A stretch of DNA of 64,000 bases from Cladophialophora immunda. Its lineage: Eukaryota > Ascomycota > Eurotiomycetes > Chaetothyriales > Herpotrichiellaceae. A program made the translations under genes and the position numbers. The stretch lies in NCBI RefSeq assembly GCF_000835495.1, contig NW_015622547.1, forward strand, positions 2,232,001-2,296,000. The letters run 5' to 3'. Shown piece by piece: positions 1 to 12,666 of the stretch (position 1 is its first letter; every line of letters starts with the position of its first letter). The notes under the pieces are model-generated. The model saw only the letters and a list, made by a program, of their open reading frames with translations. It searched no databases and was not told the DNA's origin.

Positions 1-737
1 GACCATCATCGCAGACGCGCAATGCTCTGACAGGAACTGACCTGAACAAATCAGCTTATCCAGGAGGATTGCCACAGCAGGCCAGGGGTTCCGGATGCCT
101 TGGGGAGTGCCACGCACAAGGACTATCGACTGATGGTTGGCCGATATCGAGAGAGCAAAGGCCCTCAACAACGCTACGACGACATTATAGCTAGCCTTGC
201 CAATGTGACTGTGGCTCTTTCGATGTACCAGGTGTACCTATGCACGAGTACGCCCTTGAGTGACAATAGGGCGGAAAGCGGAATGGCGGCGGAGACAGGC
301 CTTCCCGAAAAGGGATAGTCACGAGGAGCGAGTCGATAGGCGGGCCGTATATGCGGTGCTGTGATTGGCCAGACTTGGACCTCACGCGAGTGGGCCGACG
401 ATAAGCTGGTTCAAGCGCACATTTCCTTTGACCGGGCATCCCTTGTCCACCCGGGCAACAAAATCTGGACCTCGTCGAGTCCCCCTTGTTCCTTTCATTT
501 ACCTAATATCGCTCCCGTCCATCCACTCCCTGTGTTCGTCGTATGTAATACTTAAATGTTTGGACGTCACAGGATCACTGCTCCTTCTTCCTATCCTACT
601 CTATCATTTACGTCGTCTCTCGTTATTTGCTATTTGTACCCGTAACCCGCCTCGCCAACTGTCGGTGAACACAGTGTCTTCGAGTCTCGCTCATTGCACA
701 TCCAGAGATCAAACGACACTTGACCAAACAGCTCACT
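1..737. other. Left-edge intergenic sequence
   Basis: No convincing gene is visible; reading frames are short and show no recognisable protein. The right part (about 480-737) is pyrimidine-rich and precedes the aminotransferase start, as expected for a fungal core promoter and 5' leader. Confidence 0.5.
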
Positions 738-2530
738 ATGGCTCCTCACGCCGAGCCTGAGGCGGTCACAGACACGTCGTCCTTCGTGCTGAACGACCCT
801 GTGCTCGCCAACGGCGAAACACATGCGGTCTTTACCATCGACCATGTGCTGCCCCATCGCCAGAAGACGGGACCTCCTCCAACGACGGTGGCTGCCTTTT
901 CGAGTGCGGACATGTTCAAAAGTAAACGGTGCTTCAAAAAGCCAGCGGCCAAGCGATGGGATCACCGTCTCTCTGCCGAGAGCAAGGCGCGACAAGCTTC
1001 CTCGTTGAAGGGTGCCATGAAGTATTTCCGGCCCGATACCATCAGCCTCTGCGGCGGATTACCTTCGAGGTAAGTTTTTTTTTTTGGAGGGGTTCTTGCG
1101 GTAGTTTTTTTTCCTTCTTCTTTGTACGTCTGCTGCTCTGGTTGTTGATTCCCCAAATCTTTAGCGACTATTTCCCCTTTGAGGAGCTCAGCGCAAAACT
1201 CCCCGTCTCGCCTGAATTCTCGGAAGCCGAGACACACGCGTCGGGGCGCATCTTCTCGTCCGGCAAGCACGACGCCCGGCAGGGGAAATCGCTCCTCGAT
1301 CTCTCGATCGCGCTCAATTACGGCCAGTCGATGGGCCCGGGCGCGCTGGTCCGCTTCGTCACCGAGCACACGGAAATCGTCCACGATCCGCCGTACGCGG
1401 ACTGGGATATCTGCATGACGGCCGGCAGCACCTCAGCGCTGGAGATGGCGCTCCGGATGTTCGCGGAGAAAGGCCACTACGTCATCACCGAGGAGTATAC
1501 GTTCAGCACGGCCATTGAAACAGTGGCTCCGCTGGGGTGCAAAATGCTGGGGATCAAGATGGACGCGGATGGGATGCTTCCGGACGACCTGGACCACATT
1601 CTGTCCACCTGGGATGAAAGTGCGAGGAGAGCCCCGAAGCCGTTTCTCGTCTACACGGTACCGACGGGACAAAATCCGACGGCGAGCACCCAATCGCTGG
1701 AGCGCCGGAAACAAATCTACGCGGTGGCGGAGAAACACGACCTCTACATCCTCGAAGACGAGCCTTACTATTTTCTCCAGATGGAGCCCTTTGTCTCGGG
1801 CCAGACGCACAACGTGCCGAAACCGTTCGAACCGGTGCCCGTGGCAGACTTTCTCAAAAACCTCGTCCCGTCGTTCCTCTCGCTCGACACCTCGGGCCGC
1901 GTCCTCCGCCTCGACTCCTTCTCCAAGATCATCGCCCCGGGCAGCCGGTGCGGGTGGGTGACAGGCTCGAAGCAGGTGATTGAACGCTTCATCCGGCACA
2001 ACGAGGTCAGCGCGCAGAACCCCGCGGGCTTCGCCATGGTGCACCTGTACCACCTGCTCGAGGAGAACTGGGGCCACCGGGGGTTTCTGGAGTGGCTCAT
2101 GTTCATCCGCGCCGAGTACACGCGGCGCCGGGACATCATTGTGAACGCGTGCGAACAGCACCTCCCCACCCAGATATGCAGCTGGGTCCCGCCCAAGGCG
2201 GGCATGTTCCACTGGATCAACATCGACGTGACCAAGCATCCGCTGTACAAGTCCCGGTGCGGTTCTGTGGGGCAGGTCGACTACGCGACCTTGGTGGAGA
2301 TCGAGGACGCCGTCTTCCTCGCGGCGGCCGACCAGTCGGTCCTCATCGCCAAGGGCTCGTGGTTCCGGGCCCAGCGCGGCAGCGACACCGAGCTGTTCTG
2401 CCGCACGACCTTTGCGGCGGCCCCGGCCGAGAAGATTGTCGAAGCCATCAGCAGGGTCGGCGCGGCCATCAGGAAGGAGTTCGGCTTGCAAGAGCCCGAA
2501 GGGACCCAGCAGAATGGCCACGCGAGGTGA
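738..2530 (+). CDS. aro8: Aromatic amino acid aminotransferase (Aro8/KAT-II type)
   Basis: This is a fold-type I PLP-dependent aminotransferase, probably moving amino groups between aromatic amino acids (or 2-aminoadipate) and 2-oxo acids in the cytosol. Exons are 738..1069 and 1165..2530, joined across a 95-nt intron with a GTAAGT donor and TTAG acceptor; the spliced protein is 565 aa. Visible family marks are the GLPSSDYFPFEEL segment at the splice junction, the substrate/PLP region YTVPTGQNPTAS, EDEPYYFLQ, and SFSKIIAPGSRCGW, whose lysine (about residue 364) should form the Schiff base. Length and order fit Aro8-like proteins. The start is the ATG at 738. It converges on the Baeyer-Villiger monooxygenase gene. 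Substrate specificity (Aro8, Aro9 or a secondary-metabolite paralogue) cannot be told from sequence. Confidence 0.92.
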
Positions 2531-3333
2531 GGGGATTGCTTGGCTCTTGTTTTTGTGTATGCAAAGGTTTTACCACGCAGGGGGACGGATCCCTCTCTCC
2601 AATGCCTCACCCGTTGTATCTTCTCTGGCGCACGACGACCCCAAACAGCCCGCGAAGAGGACCACGACTTGGGACGAAAATGCAAGGTCATGATGTGCCG
2701 GTCCGAGAAATCCGGCGTCCTGGTGCGCCGTGCACCGTTCAACCCTGAACGGTGCTCATTTCCCATTTTCATACCTTTGGCCTTCATATCAGCGTGGTTG
2801 GTGGTGGTGGTGGTGGTGGTGGTGGTGTGGTCCAACGACGCGATGCATAGAATGTTTGGCACAGCTCATAGACCGTCTAGCAGTGGAGGAGCGGCGTTGG
2901 GCCTTGCCTTTAGACCCTAGAAACCATTGGAATATATCGCGTCGACGCCAGGCTTGGATTCGAGATGCGGACGCTGGACTCTGGACACTGGACATTGGCG
3001 GGACGTCCAGGCAGGTCAAGGGATAGGTAGGGAGGAAGGGAGGAGGCAGGCATGGTCTGGTCTGGTTGTTGATTCCACAGGCACAGCACAGGCATATGGG
3101 GACGAAGGTGGTCTGAATCAATCTCCAGCGCGATCTTGAAGCAATCAATCAATCCCATTTCTCTATCTCACTGATTGAGCGCCCCCAACGTAAGACCGGA
3201 CGACCTCCCTCCCCCCTCCCCTCCTTTCCATACATGGCATCTTCCCCTGAAAAAGCCAGGTCAGTCGTAGACCACCTCGCAATCTCTTCGTCATCGCTCA
3301 CTCACCCTATCATTCACTCCCTGACTCTCTGGT
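2531..3333. other. Convergent intergenic region
   Basis: This lies between the 3' ends of the aminotransferase and the monooxygenase. No gene is supported. It holds a TGG trinucleotide run and a short AATC repeat near 3145; otherwise nothing distinctive is seen. Confidence 0.5.
2799..2825. repeat. (TGG)9 microsatellite
   Basis: Nine tandem TGG units sit in the 3' flank of the aminotransferase gene, outside any supported coding exon. Confidence 0.9.
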
Positions 3334-5286
3334 TCACTCACTCTCTGTCTTCTGCCTCAGTTGCACAACTCTATTCTTGACCACCTCGAACCCGTCCCAT
3401 GTCTTTAGCGCTTCTTTCGTCGCCCGGTCGTACACGTCCAGCCCGGCGAGGTAGATGAGTTGTTCGCGAGGCTTTCCGGGGATGTTGGCGCCCCTGGTGA
3501 TGGTTTGGCAGGTCAGCAAGGCATGCTAAGTTAGAGGGAGAAGCAGTTGAATAGCCCGATATTGGGTGTTGGATTGGCGTCTCGAAATGCACTGGACAGT
3601 GCAAGACCTCGCTCCTTTTTCACGAGGTTGATTGACAGGAAGCCTGGGTATCGGGAGAAGGGACAAGGGCAGAGTCACTCACATGTACCAACTGTTCGTC
3701 TCCGGATACAGCGTCATGGCATTCATCTTCTGGATGTCCTCGCGCCACTTCTCGGCCGCCTCCTGCTTGGCGTCCACATACCGGATGCCCTCCGCCTTCA
3801 TCTTCCGGATCGCCTCGCAGATCCAGTCGATCTGCATCTCGATGATGGGCGGGCCGTTGGACAGGCTCGTGGGCGCCTGCGGCGAATACACCATGAACAT
3901 GTTGGGCAGCTTGTTGATGGCCAGGCCGAGGTAGGTGTACGTGCCGTCCTTCCACTTGTCGCCTAGGGACACGCCGTCGGTGTCGACCAGGCCAATGTCC
4001 ATCAAACTACCCGTCACCGAGTCGTAGCCCGTCGCGAGGATGACGATGTCGAACTCGTGCAGCTTGTCGGTGGTCTGGATGCCCGTCTCGGTGAACTCGA
4101 CGATCGGCGTGGCCGTCAGGTCCACCAGCGTCACGTTGTCGCGGTCGATCATCTCGTAGTAGTCCTGCTCCAGCGAGGGCCGTTTCGTGCCGAACCAGTG
4201 GCCCTGGGTCAGCGGCGCCATCACGTCCCGCTTGAACGGGTCCTTCATCCGCGCGCGCACCTTCTGGGCCCAGAACTGGTAGAATTCGCGGTTCACGTCC
4301 TTGTTGGTCAGGAACTCGCGGTAGTTGGAGATCAGAAAGCTGAAGCCGCCCCGTTGCCACAGCTCCTCCCAGTACTCGAGCCGCTCCTCGGGGGTGGCTT
4401 CGAAGAAGGTCTTGGTCGCCGGGTTGTACGGGAAGCCGCTCAGGCACTGCTTCGCGGCCTGGAAGTAGGCCTGGTAGAAGGACTTTGCGTTGTCTTGCTC
4501 CTCCTTTGTGAGCTTGCGTTGGTGCATCGGCAGAGCCAGGTTCGGGGTGCGCACGAAGGCGGTCAATTGGCAGTCCTCGCGTGCGAGCTCCTGGACGATT
4601 TGCACCCCCGTTGCGCCTGACCCGATCACGCCGACCTTTTTGCCCGTCACGTCGATGCCCTCTTCGGGATACAGGGCCGAGTGGATGAGGCGGCCCTTGA
4701 ACTTGTCCATGTTCTTGAAGTCCGGGTAGTGCTTCTTGTAGGACGACCCCGTCGCCAGCACGAGGTATTTGGCCTTTGCGAGGCCGCCGTCGTCGGTGCG
4801 AACGTGCCATTCGTCAGTCTCTGTCGAGAACTTGGCTTCGACGACCACGGTGTTGAAGTATGCGTCCTTGCTCAGGTCCAGGGTTCGGTCGATGTGCTTG
4901 AAGTAGCGCCGCAGCTCCTGGTGACCGGGGAAGCGTTCCGTGAAATGCCAGTTCTTGTACGTCTCGGGGATGGAGAGGCTGTAGTAGGGTGTCTCGCTGT
5001 CGACGCGCGCCCCTGGGTATCGGTTCCAATACCAGGTGCCGCCAAAGTCGGAGCCAGCTTCGAACAGCTTCACCCGCAACCCCATTTTGCGAAGCTGGTA
5101 CAGCCCATAGATGCCCCCAAACCCACCGCCCACGATCAAAACATCGGTGCTGATATTGTGGATGTTATCGGTGGGTTGCCCGTTGGCGAGGGAGCTGCTG
5201 GCGCCATCAGTGACGCCGTTGGGAATGCTCTCTTTCTCCGTGTGCGCCGCATCGAAATCAGAGGGACGATTGGGGAGGCCTGCCAT
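3334..5286 (-). CDS. Baeyer-Villiger monooxygenase (cyclohexanone monooxygenase-like)
   Basis: This flavin enzyme is predicted to insert oxygen next to a carbonyl using NADPH and O2, turning ketones into esters or lactones. Exons are 5286..3683 and 3493..3334 on the minus strand, split by a 189-nt intron (GTGAGT...CAG). The splice rebuilds the family's C-terminal signature SWYMGANIPGKP, which is cut in half if the intron is missed; the product is 587 aa. Two Rossmann motifs are visible: VGGGFGG near residue 52 (FAD) and VIGSGATG near residue 217 (NADPH). The fingerprint FKGRLIHSALYP (about 196-207) is a Y variant of FxGxxxHxxxW(P/D). ILATGYDSVTG follows near the C-terminal side. The extended disordered N-terminus (about 45 residues) precedes the FAD fold. 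The physiological substrate is unknown. Confidence 0.93.
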
Positions 5287-6006
5287 GGTGCAAGGAGCTT
5301 AGGCTGGCGAGACGGGACTCCTTTGCTGGCTAGCTAGCGAACGCTGCCCATGCGCTTTATGGGAGAACGGCCGATGAGGGTGAGGACGGCGTTTGCGACA
5401 GGGAATAACGTTATATTGGACGTGCACTGACGGCTATCCATTTCCAGCAGCCACGGCCACCACCACGGCGCCTTGACGAGTCGCGCGACTTCAACCTCGG
5501 GCCGCTGGTCCAGCACCAGCTTCCTGGCATGTTACCCCTCCACCCACCTGGGCTCGCAGGCTGTCCAGACTCCAGAGGCTGGTGGCGCGCGGAACCTGGG
5601 GAAGCGGGGAACATCCCATAAGCGACGAACATCAAATGACATGGTGTGTAACGTTAATCTGTCGTGTCATGGAGGAGGATGTTTCCTCGGCAGAAAAGTC
5701 TGGGCTTCCTTGGGGTTTGGAGTAACGGGCTTCGCCCCATATCGAGAGGCACGATACGTTACGTTCGAAAACACGGACAGAGAAGGCAGTGGTTGGTTAC
5801 TACCACGGATGATAGGGCAATTGTGCCGTAGGATTGCTGTCGCACCACGCTCTCCCTTGGTCGTGAATGTGATCCAATCTCGTGTATTGTTCGCTACTTC
5901 TTCCTTCACCTTTTTGAAGGGTGGCTATTGCTGACACTTCTATTTGTCTTTCCTCATTTCAATTTCTTGCTCCTTCGTCCTCTGCCTGCTTCGCAACCTT
6001 CATCCC
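5287..6006. other. Intergenic region between BVMO start and MFS stop
   Basis: It contains the monooxygenase promoter side and the 3' flank of the transporter. Small frames overlap here, but none shows a family signature or plausible splicing. No regulatory motif stands out. Confidence 0.45.
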
Positions 6007-8187
6007 TCAGTAGATGTACCGAAAGTTCAAGTTCTCCCGGTCCGTCAAGTCTCCGAACGCGGTGGCGTCGAGGTCCCGTTCCTGGTGGCCTTGAATCTTA
6101 TCGCGGCGGGCGTTTTCGTACTTCATCAACATCCAGAAGGTGATGATGACGCAGACTTCGAGGAGATGGCTATTCATATGCATAAGTAAGGTGCCTGGGC
6201 ATATGGATTGAAAAGCGAAGGAGTGGGTCGGGCCATGCATACCTGACAATCATGCTCCAAATGCCCAGTGTGTACTCGGGCGCTTGATCTGTCTTGTAGA
6301 AGAACGGGCCGGCGATACTGTTGGATTCAAAAATGATGCAGTCAGCCATATTGCTCGACAACCTGCGCGTGATTTGGGGCACACGCCCGAATAGCTCGGG
6401 TTTTTCGGGAAGGAAATACTTACTTTCCGGTACAATATCCCAAGAACAGAACTGCGTTGGTGACGACTTTCTGCATGCTTCTGTCAGTCAAGCAGACCAA
6501 AAGAAAAGAAAAATCGAAGGAAATCGAAGGCCATGTTGTCCAATGGGACACAGTGAGGGTATGTCAACAACATACCTTGGTATGGCCCGCAGTGTTTGCA
6601 ATTTGGAGAGACAAAATCATCACAAAGGCCGCGTTGTATGGCCCAGTCAGGAGATAGCAGAAGTAGCGGCCGACGTGGTGTTTTTCGTTAACAAAGCAAA
6701 GGCCGAATGCGCCTGCGATGTTGGGGCACAGGAATAGCAAGATAAACTTGCAGCGGTTGTTGTTGGGGAAGCGATTGTTTAAGAATACACCTGGAAGAGG
6801 TACATTGGATCAGCATCAATTTCAAGAACAGGTTGAAGCAGAAATCCAGGCCACAGAAGATCTTTGGCTGGGAATGAAGCACTTTGCCCGGAAGTGCCGA
6901 GGAAATGGCTAACATACACGTCAGAATTGACAGAATAATGAAGACACCATAGGGAATCTGCATCAGCGTGGTAACGAGCGTTGAAAAGCCAAAGCCTGTA
7001 CAGCATATCAGCTTTCAATCTCAGTGAAAAGGCCAAGATGAATCACCTTTGATAATGAGGGTGCCAAAATTTGAAATACCACCGTTTGGTATGTTTCCAA
7101 CAACACCGAGGATAAAGAACAGGTAAAGCTTGATGTCCGTGAAGGCTTCCCAGATCTGGTAGGGCTATGTTGCAGAATCACATTAGCCGAGCGTCTTACG
7201 TGCGACATGGGCTTTACTTGCCTTTAAGACCTTGCATTCCACACCAGTTTGATTACCCATGAGTCGTTCAACGGCAATCCTCTTTTCGCGGTCATTCAAG
7301 AATTTGGCCGTGACGGGACTGTCAGGCATGAAGATTGCAATGACTATTCCCCACACGCAGCATAGCGCTCCGATGATGATGAACTCATACCTCCATGATG
7401 CCAATGCGCCTCTGATGTGGCCAATAGCATAGCCAAGGAGTCCACCAAGTGCGATGCCGAGACCATTTGCCGTGTACCATAGTCCAATGCGCAGTGGCTG
7501 CTCCCGTCGTGTATACCACATGCAGGTAATGAGCATGAATGAAGGATCCGAGCAGGCTTCAGCAGCGCCGGCGAGGGCTCTCAGGACGCCGAGGGTAGCG
7601 AAGCTGTTACAGGCAGCCTGCAGCATGAGAAAGAACCCCCACATGAATATACTATCCACTGTCAGTTGCATGAAGGGGACCGCACGGTACGAGAAGAGAA
7701 CTCGACGTACTTGAAGCCGAGGTATTTGCCCAATGGAAGCCTCTGCATCAAGAAATTGGTCGGAAAGGCCCATGCCAGGAAGCCGAAGTAGAAAAGACCT
7801 GAAGCCCCTTAGCGAAATGTGCATCCGTGCGTATCACACCAACTTACTGCTGAGCCAGCTGTATTGGGTTCCATGGAGATTAAGGTCATCGCGGATACCA
7901 AATATGGCCGCATATGACAGTGTCGTCTTGTCGATGTAGAAAAAGGCATAGTTCACGGCGATTAGTGGAAGGATCAAGAAGTCGACTTTTCGAATCAGTT
8001 TCTTTTCTTCTGCCTCATCAATTGGGACATGCAGGTCATCGGCATTGGTGAACAGCTTCAAGGCAACATCGCCATCCTGGTGCTTGGACTTTTCGGAGAA
8101 CCTGAATTTGTGTGAAGTAGGGGGCAGGTTCAGGCTCTCAATTTCATTGTGAGCCGATATACCCTTGTTGTCGATGTTGTCGGCCAT
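6007..8187 (-). CDS. MFS transporter, allantoate/nicotinate permease (Dal5/ACS) family
   Basis: This is a 12-helix major facilitator of the anion:cation symporter family, probably importing a carboxylated or amide nutrient at the plasma membrane. Nine exons on the minus strand are 8187..7848, 7798..7711, 7651..7222, 7164..7047, 6995..6918, 6790..6576, 6470..6424, 6317..6243 and 6169..6007; all frames join, giving 517 aa. Family marks include WLSSLFYFGFLAWAFPTNF, SCNSFATLGVLRALAGAAEA-like helix 4, the TTLMQIPYGV segment, NIAGAFGL, LTGPYNAAF and ANTAGHTKKVVTNA, all usual for Dal5/Tna1 relatives. Intron 3 (7165..7221) has a GC donor (AAG|GCAAGT). Exon 7 is only 47 nt. The ATG at 8187 is used; no upstream in-frame ATG was seen. 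The substrate is not predictable. Confidence 0.9.
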
Positions 8188-9971
8188 AATATTTCCCACT
8201 CCAGTCGCCGGAGGATGCTGAGAATTGGTCGTGTGCTATCACTTCAAAGCCTCGCTTTGGCAAAAGTGTCCGTACGGGCAAAATTGGCTGAATGGGACAA
8301 TGCAAAGGATGAAAATTGGAGGAAGGAAATGTTCTTAGAGGAAAACGAGGAGTGGCAACGATCTTCTCCATCGCTTCTTGGACTCGGAGACCAGTTCGAC
8401 TATATGATGATATGTATGATGGTGGACCAGCGAGTCCAGGGAAGGCAATGACGTCCGAGCCTTGGTGGCTGCTTGGATTGACGACGGAATTCCGCTGTTG
8501 CATTTCGTATTCAGAAATTGGCTTGAATTGCTTGGCTTGCTTGTCTAGTGGTCGAATGAGAGAGTGAACTCGACGTCTGCCCTGGTAGATGGTCTCCAGC
8601 ATCCCCCAAACAACGGTGGAAGATTGCGGGGTTGGAAGGCTTTGTGGAACTCAAAGGCCAGAAGCTCCGCCGGGATGTAGTCCTGCTTCGGCCGTTGCTA
8701 CGCCGAGCTGGTATTGGAGGCCTCGTGGGCTGGAGGACGTGGGAGATATGTTGCTCCATTCATTGTCGTGAGAACTCGGACATGTGAACATCTCCAAGCT
8801 ATTGTCGTCGACAAACGTGGACTCGAGTTTTATCGAGGTGCTCAGGCCGGCTGTCATCGCGGCCCCGGATACTCACCTCCCACTCCGTCGGAAAGCTTTC
8901 CACCATCTCGACTTACTCCATACCCTAGACGGTAAATGGAGTATTGCGTGGGGAAGGAGCTGGACCCCACGTGGAGAAGAGAGTAGGGGTACGGAGTATA
9001 GGAAAGACTCTTTCACTGACCCTGCAGAACGCCTTGGCTGGGGCGAGGGCGACATTCCACCGGAACGTCTATCCCTTGGTCAAGGGCCCGTCGGTTGCAT
9101 ATGATACCCATGCACAGCTTAAATTGTCCACAAAAGGGCGACGGCAGACCGGTCCGATACGGAAAAGGTCCCGTGGTCACAGCAAGGCCATCGATCAACT
9201 GATTTTATCAGCGAGAGACGAGGAACTTGCAGTTGGTCTGCCCGAGCTCTGGCCGCGGTTGCAACAGGCGTACTCGGCGATACGTCAAGGGGGATCAACG
9301 GAGGCCTCTGCGACCGTTCGTCAAGGTGAGTCTAGCCAACCTCCCCGCGCATCCTTGTCTCTGACTGCAGGGCGGGGCATCTTGAAGAGCGCTACAATGA
9401 CTCGACTCAAGTGGTTGACGAGGGAGTTGTGGTATGGCCGGCGCCAACAAGCCTAGTGGCGAGTTTTCGTTCTGCAGGTGCTGGGTTCGTTCAAGTAGCT
9501 CTGTTTAGGATCACCCTCTTCTGTCGCCAAAAACATTCGGGTCGATTGGTATTATTGACGAGTAGAAGTGGGAACGAGAAGGTGATTAAGAAACGTCTGG
9601 TCAGTATGTGGCTCGCCGGGATGTGAAGTGCGGAACTGCGCTCTAAGCTGCACCCTATTCGGAGGAGGAGATAGCAGAAAATGCACTTTGTCAAATCATC
9701 GTGATCATCTTGTCTCTCGTCTTCCTCACTGACTACTACTTGGGAAATACATTCTTCCCATATATACAATTCTATACCCTCAGATACCTAGGTCTACACG
9801 TCCCGAGATCAGTGCTAACCATAACCGGGAGATCTTGTACCGACTCCCTTATCTCCTCACTGCCTCCCGATGGCCTTAAGTGCAGCCAGCAGAAAAGAAC
9901 TGACCATAGCCACCCTTGTTAACAACATATCAAGTGCGTCTGGGGTGCCAACTTCTGAAGCTGTCGCCATC
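8188..9971. other. Long gene-poor intergenic region
   Basis: About 1.8 kb lies between the MFS start and the Tos1-like stop. Frames of up to 170 codons occur (for example 8944-9456 plus strand) but lack recognisable domains and look random. It includes a TACGGAGTAT element at 8990-8999. No gene is supported. Confidence 0.45.
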
Positions 9972-11493
9972 TCAACTATCCAAAGCAACCTGAATGTTCA
10001 ACTTCGGATCTTGGATCGAGTTGACAAACCCAGCCACAGTCCCCTCCGAGATACTCTTGTCAAAGTTCGTGTTATCAGGCAAAATTACAATATGCGCAGT
10101 GCCTGAACTACCATCGAGCAATACTGCAGCCTTCTTTGTTCCGCTGATTGGTCGTTGGAACCAATTCGAGTCGCCTTTTGCTTTCAGCCCGTGCCAGGTC
10201 GACTTGCACTTCTGATTGCCAGAGTCCAGAACTTCGAAGACATCGAACTCGCCGCAACCGGAACTCCAGCAGGAGCAATTGCCGTATTGAACTGTGCGGG
10301 GAATTTGAGCGTTCAAGATCCACGCTGCGGGCATGTCGCCGTTGAAGCCTGTGTTGCCGGACAAGGGCATGCTGAACTCAAGCAGGAAGAGCTTGGAAGC
10401 GCCGTCAAAACCATCTGTGATATTTGTTAGATGCAGCTTCACACCGAGCAGGCAAGAAATGAATGGACTTACGGTAGGCAACCGTTCCGTCTCGCACTGT
10501 TCCACATCCGCCATCCGAGCATGGCTTGTCGCTCATGATGACGAACTCGCTGTCGTCTGGTATCAAGGTATCTGCCAAGGTGACTGGAGACGAAGAGCCG
10601 GCACTGTTATCTGCTGATGCGTACGACAGCGACATCCCCCAGACACTGTGAAATTATCAGTATCGCAACATCGATCGAAGAGATCGAAGTACACTACTCA
10701 CGTGTCAAACACGCCCGATCCTTGACCGCCGTGATGGTTCAAGAAGACAAGTCCCTCGGCAGCACCTTGTCCAGCCATGTAATAGGCCTGCCTTCCCCAC
10801 TGGCCTGAGCCTGCATTTATACTCGCTTGGGGTGGAGGAGCAGTGTACGCAGGACTTGCTGATCCAGGTGCCAATCTCTGGCCACTATCACCGTCGTTTC
10901 CAGGAGCAGGCGTTGCAGCTGCAGCTGCAGCGCCCGGCCCAGCGTACTGATTGATCCATGACACAACTTGTCCATTGATAGTGGCTGTGACCCAGTCTCC
11001 AACACCACGCTTGTTCTCCACATGACCCCCACCACCGGATTCACTGGCACCATGACTCTTCTGATTGTGCAGGTGTTTGTGCGGGTATGGCCGCTGATGC
11101 GGGTTGGGATGCAGCGATCGCTTTGTGTTATCGGAGCCGGGAGTGTAAAAAGCGAACTGCTTCAACTGGATGGGCCCACGGAAATGCCAGGACACCTATC
11201 AAATAACATGGGTAAGTTGATAATCCAGTCCCCCAGGATGCTTGGTTGTTTCTTACCTCTCCGTCCATCGGCGCCATTCCTCCTTGGTAGCTCTGTGCGG
11301 CGAAATCACATTCCCCATTCGATCCCATGTACGATACCTTCTGGTACTGGCCTGCGATGCCGAAATTCGAGTACGAGATCGCCTGGACCGAATCGCAGTA
11401 CCAGTTACCTTTTTCCTCGTAGCAGTTGTTGTCTTGCGCGAGAACTGTGCTCGCAACGGCGATTAAAGCACCGACGCTACCGCCACACTTCAT
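9972..11493 (-). CDS. tos1: Tos1/Toh1-like cell wall protein
   Basis: This is a secreted wall protein of the YJL171C/Tos1 family, linked in yeasts to beta-glucan and septum remodelling. Exons on the minus strand are 11493..11257, 11195..10702, 10645..10473 and 10414..9972, giving 448 aa. A signal peptide (about residues 1-19, ending near TVLAQ) is followed by the N-terminal cysteine-containing Tos1 domain (about 20-110). Then comes a low-complexity Gly/Ser/Ala-Pro linker (about 125-225) and the C-terminal domain with CSCWSSGCGEFDVFEVL. The GEFDVFE stretch resembles the acidic catalytic signature of GH16-like glucanases, but enzyme activity is inferred only. The start is the ATG at 11493, immediately before the hydrophobic signal segment. 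Confidence 0.9.
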
Positions 11494-12666
11494 CTTGAAT
11501 GTTCTGAAGAGGGGACTTGCTGGTTGGGGATGGTGTCGTGTCTTACCGGGTCGACGGTCTCAAAAGGTGGGTCTTGCTTCAGTATATTGATAGTCTTCCA
11601 GTTCACAAGCACTCGGAAATGTTGCTGTTGTGTCGTCACGAGTCTTGAGTGTGCAAGCGAGGGAAAAGGATGCGGAAGGTTCCTATGGTAAGTGTGGAAG
11701 AGAAGGGGACACAGAAAATGTTCTTCAGTTGTTTCGCGTCACAGTTCTCAGTGATGCGCAAACAGCGCGTTCACTTGTGCGCCCCGTCTGATCTACTTAC
11801 TGTTTGCAGCACCTCTCGCTTGCGCTTGGCGATGGATTTGCAATGGCTGGTACTTGGCGGGGGCGCGAGCACGGATCGATCACGGGGCCCGGGGAAGGTC
11901 TGAGTGACAAGCTGTGTGTGTGTGTGCGTGTATGCGTGATCTCCTATGACTCGGGACTTGGGACGAGTGGATGGATGGCTGGGGGGAGAGGAGGTGAGGC
12001 AGCACGAAAGGATCCCATGCCAGCGTCGCGAATTAAAGTGTCCGCCACGAGGGAACAAAGAACAATCCCGAACACTCTCTGTGCCATTGTACAAACGGCT
12101 GGATACCATTGAATGATCGAGGCGCCGTGAACGAAAGCAACGGATAAAGAGGAGGAAGACCAGATCGAGACCACATGAGCTCTAAGCACATCCGGGTGGA
12201 ATACGCCGCCGTCTGTTTGTTTGCTCGTTGATTCGTTGCCGTTGCATTCCTCAGCCTCGTGGACGGCCGGGGCCTGGCCTGTGCTCACATTCCGAACCCA
12301 GCCTTGTCTGGACACTCGGCCTGATGCGGATGACGAGTATGCCGCTGTCCTTGTCTGGGACCATTGCACGGTACCTTACCGTTGCTCGTCGCTCTCGTCG
12401 CACTATCTTGGACTACTTTGAGAGGAGGAACTCCCTGACTTGACAGTTCGCTGAGAGGGCGAAGACGGTTGGTTTGAAATGGGGTATCATTCGTGTTTAT
12501 TGTGCTGGCTGTCGCCAGCACGGCATGCGCATGATGCGCTCGTTCTACATCGAACCACAGACAGCCTCCAACGCCAATTTCCCAGCCTCATGCTGGGCCA
12601 AGTATCCCCCCAAGCCCCATGCAATTGCGTCATTGTTCGTTGCTCGTGTCCCTGCTGCCGCCCTTT
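11494..12666. other. Intergenic region upstream of tos1-like gene
   Basis: About 1.2 kb between the Tos1-like start and the Atg14 stop. A short GT-rich tract lies near 11915-11938. Overlapping frames have no recognisable protein. It presumably holds the wall-protein promoter; no certain site was identified. Confidence 0.45.

Noticed and set aside
1433..2521. Long minus-strand frame of 362 codons
   Set aside because: It lies antisense to the aminotransferase exon and is rich in Arg/His/Asp/Val, typical of a GC-rich shadow frame.
8944..9456. 170-codon plus-strand frame in a gap
   Set aside because: No domain, no plausible neighbours or splicing; composition looks random.
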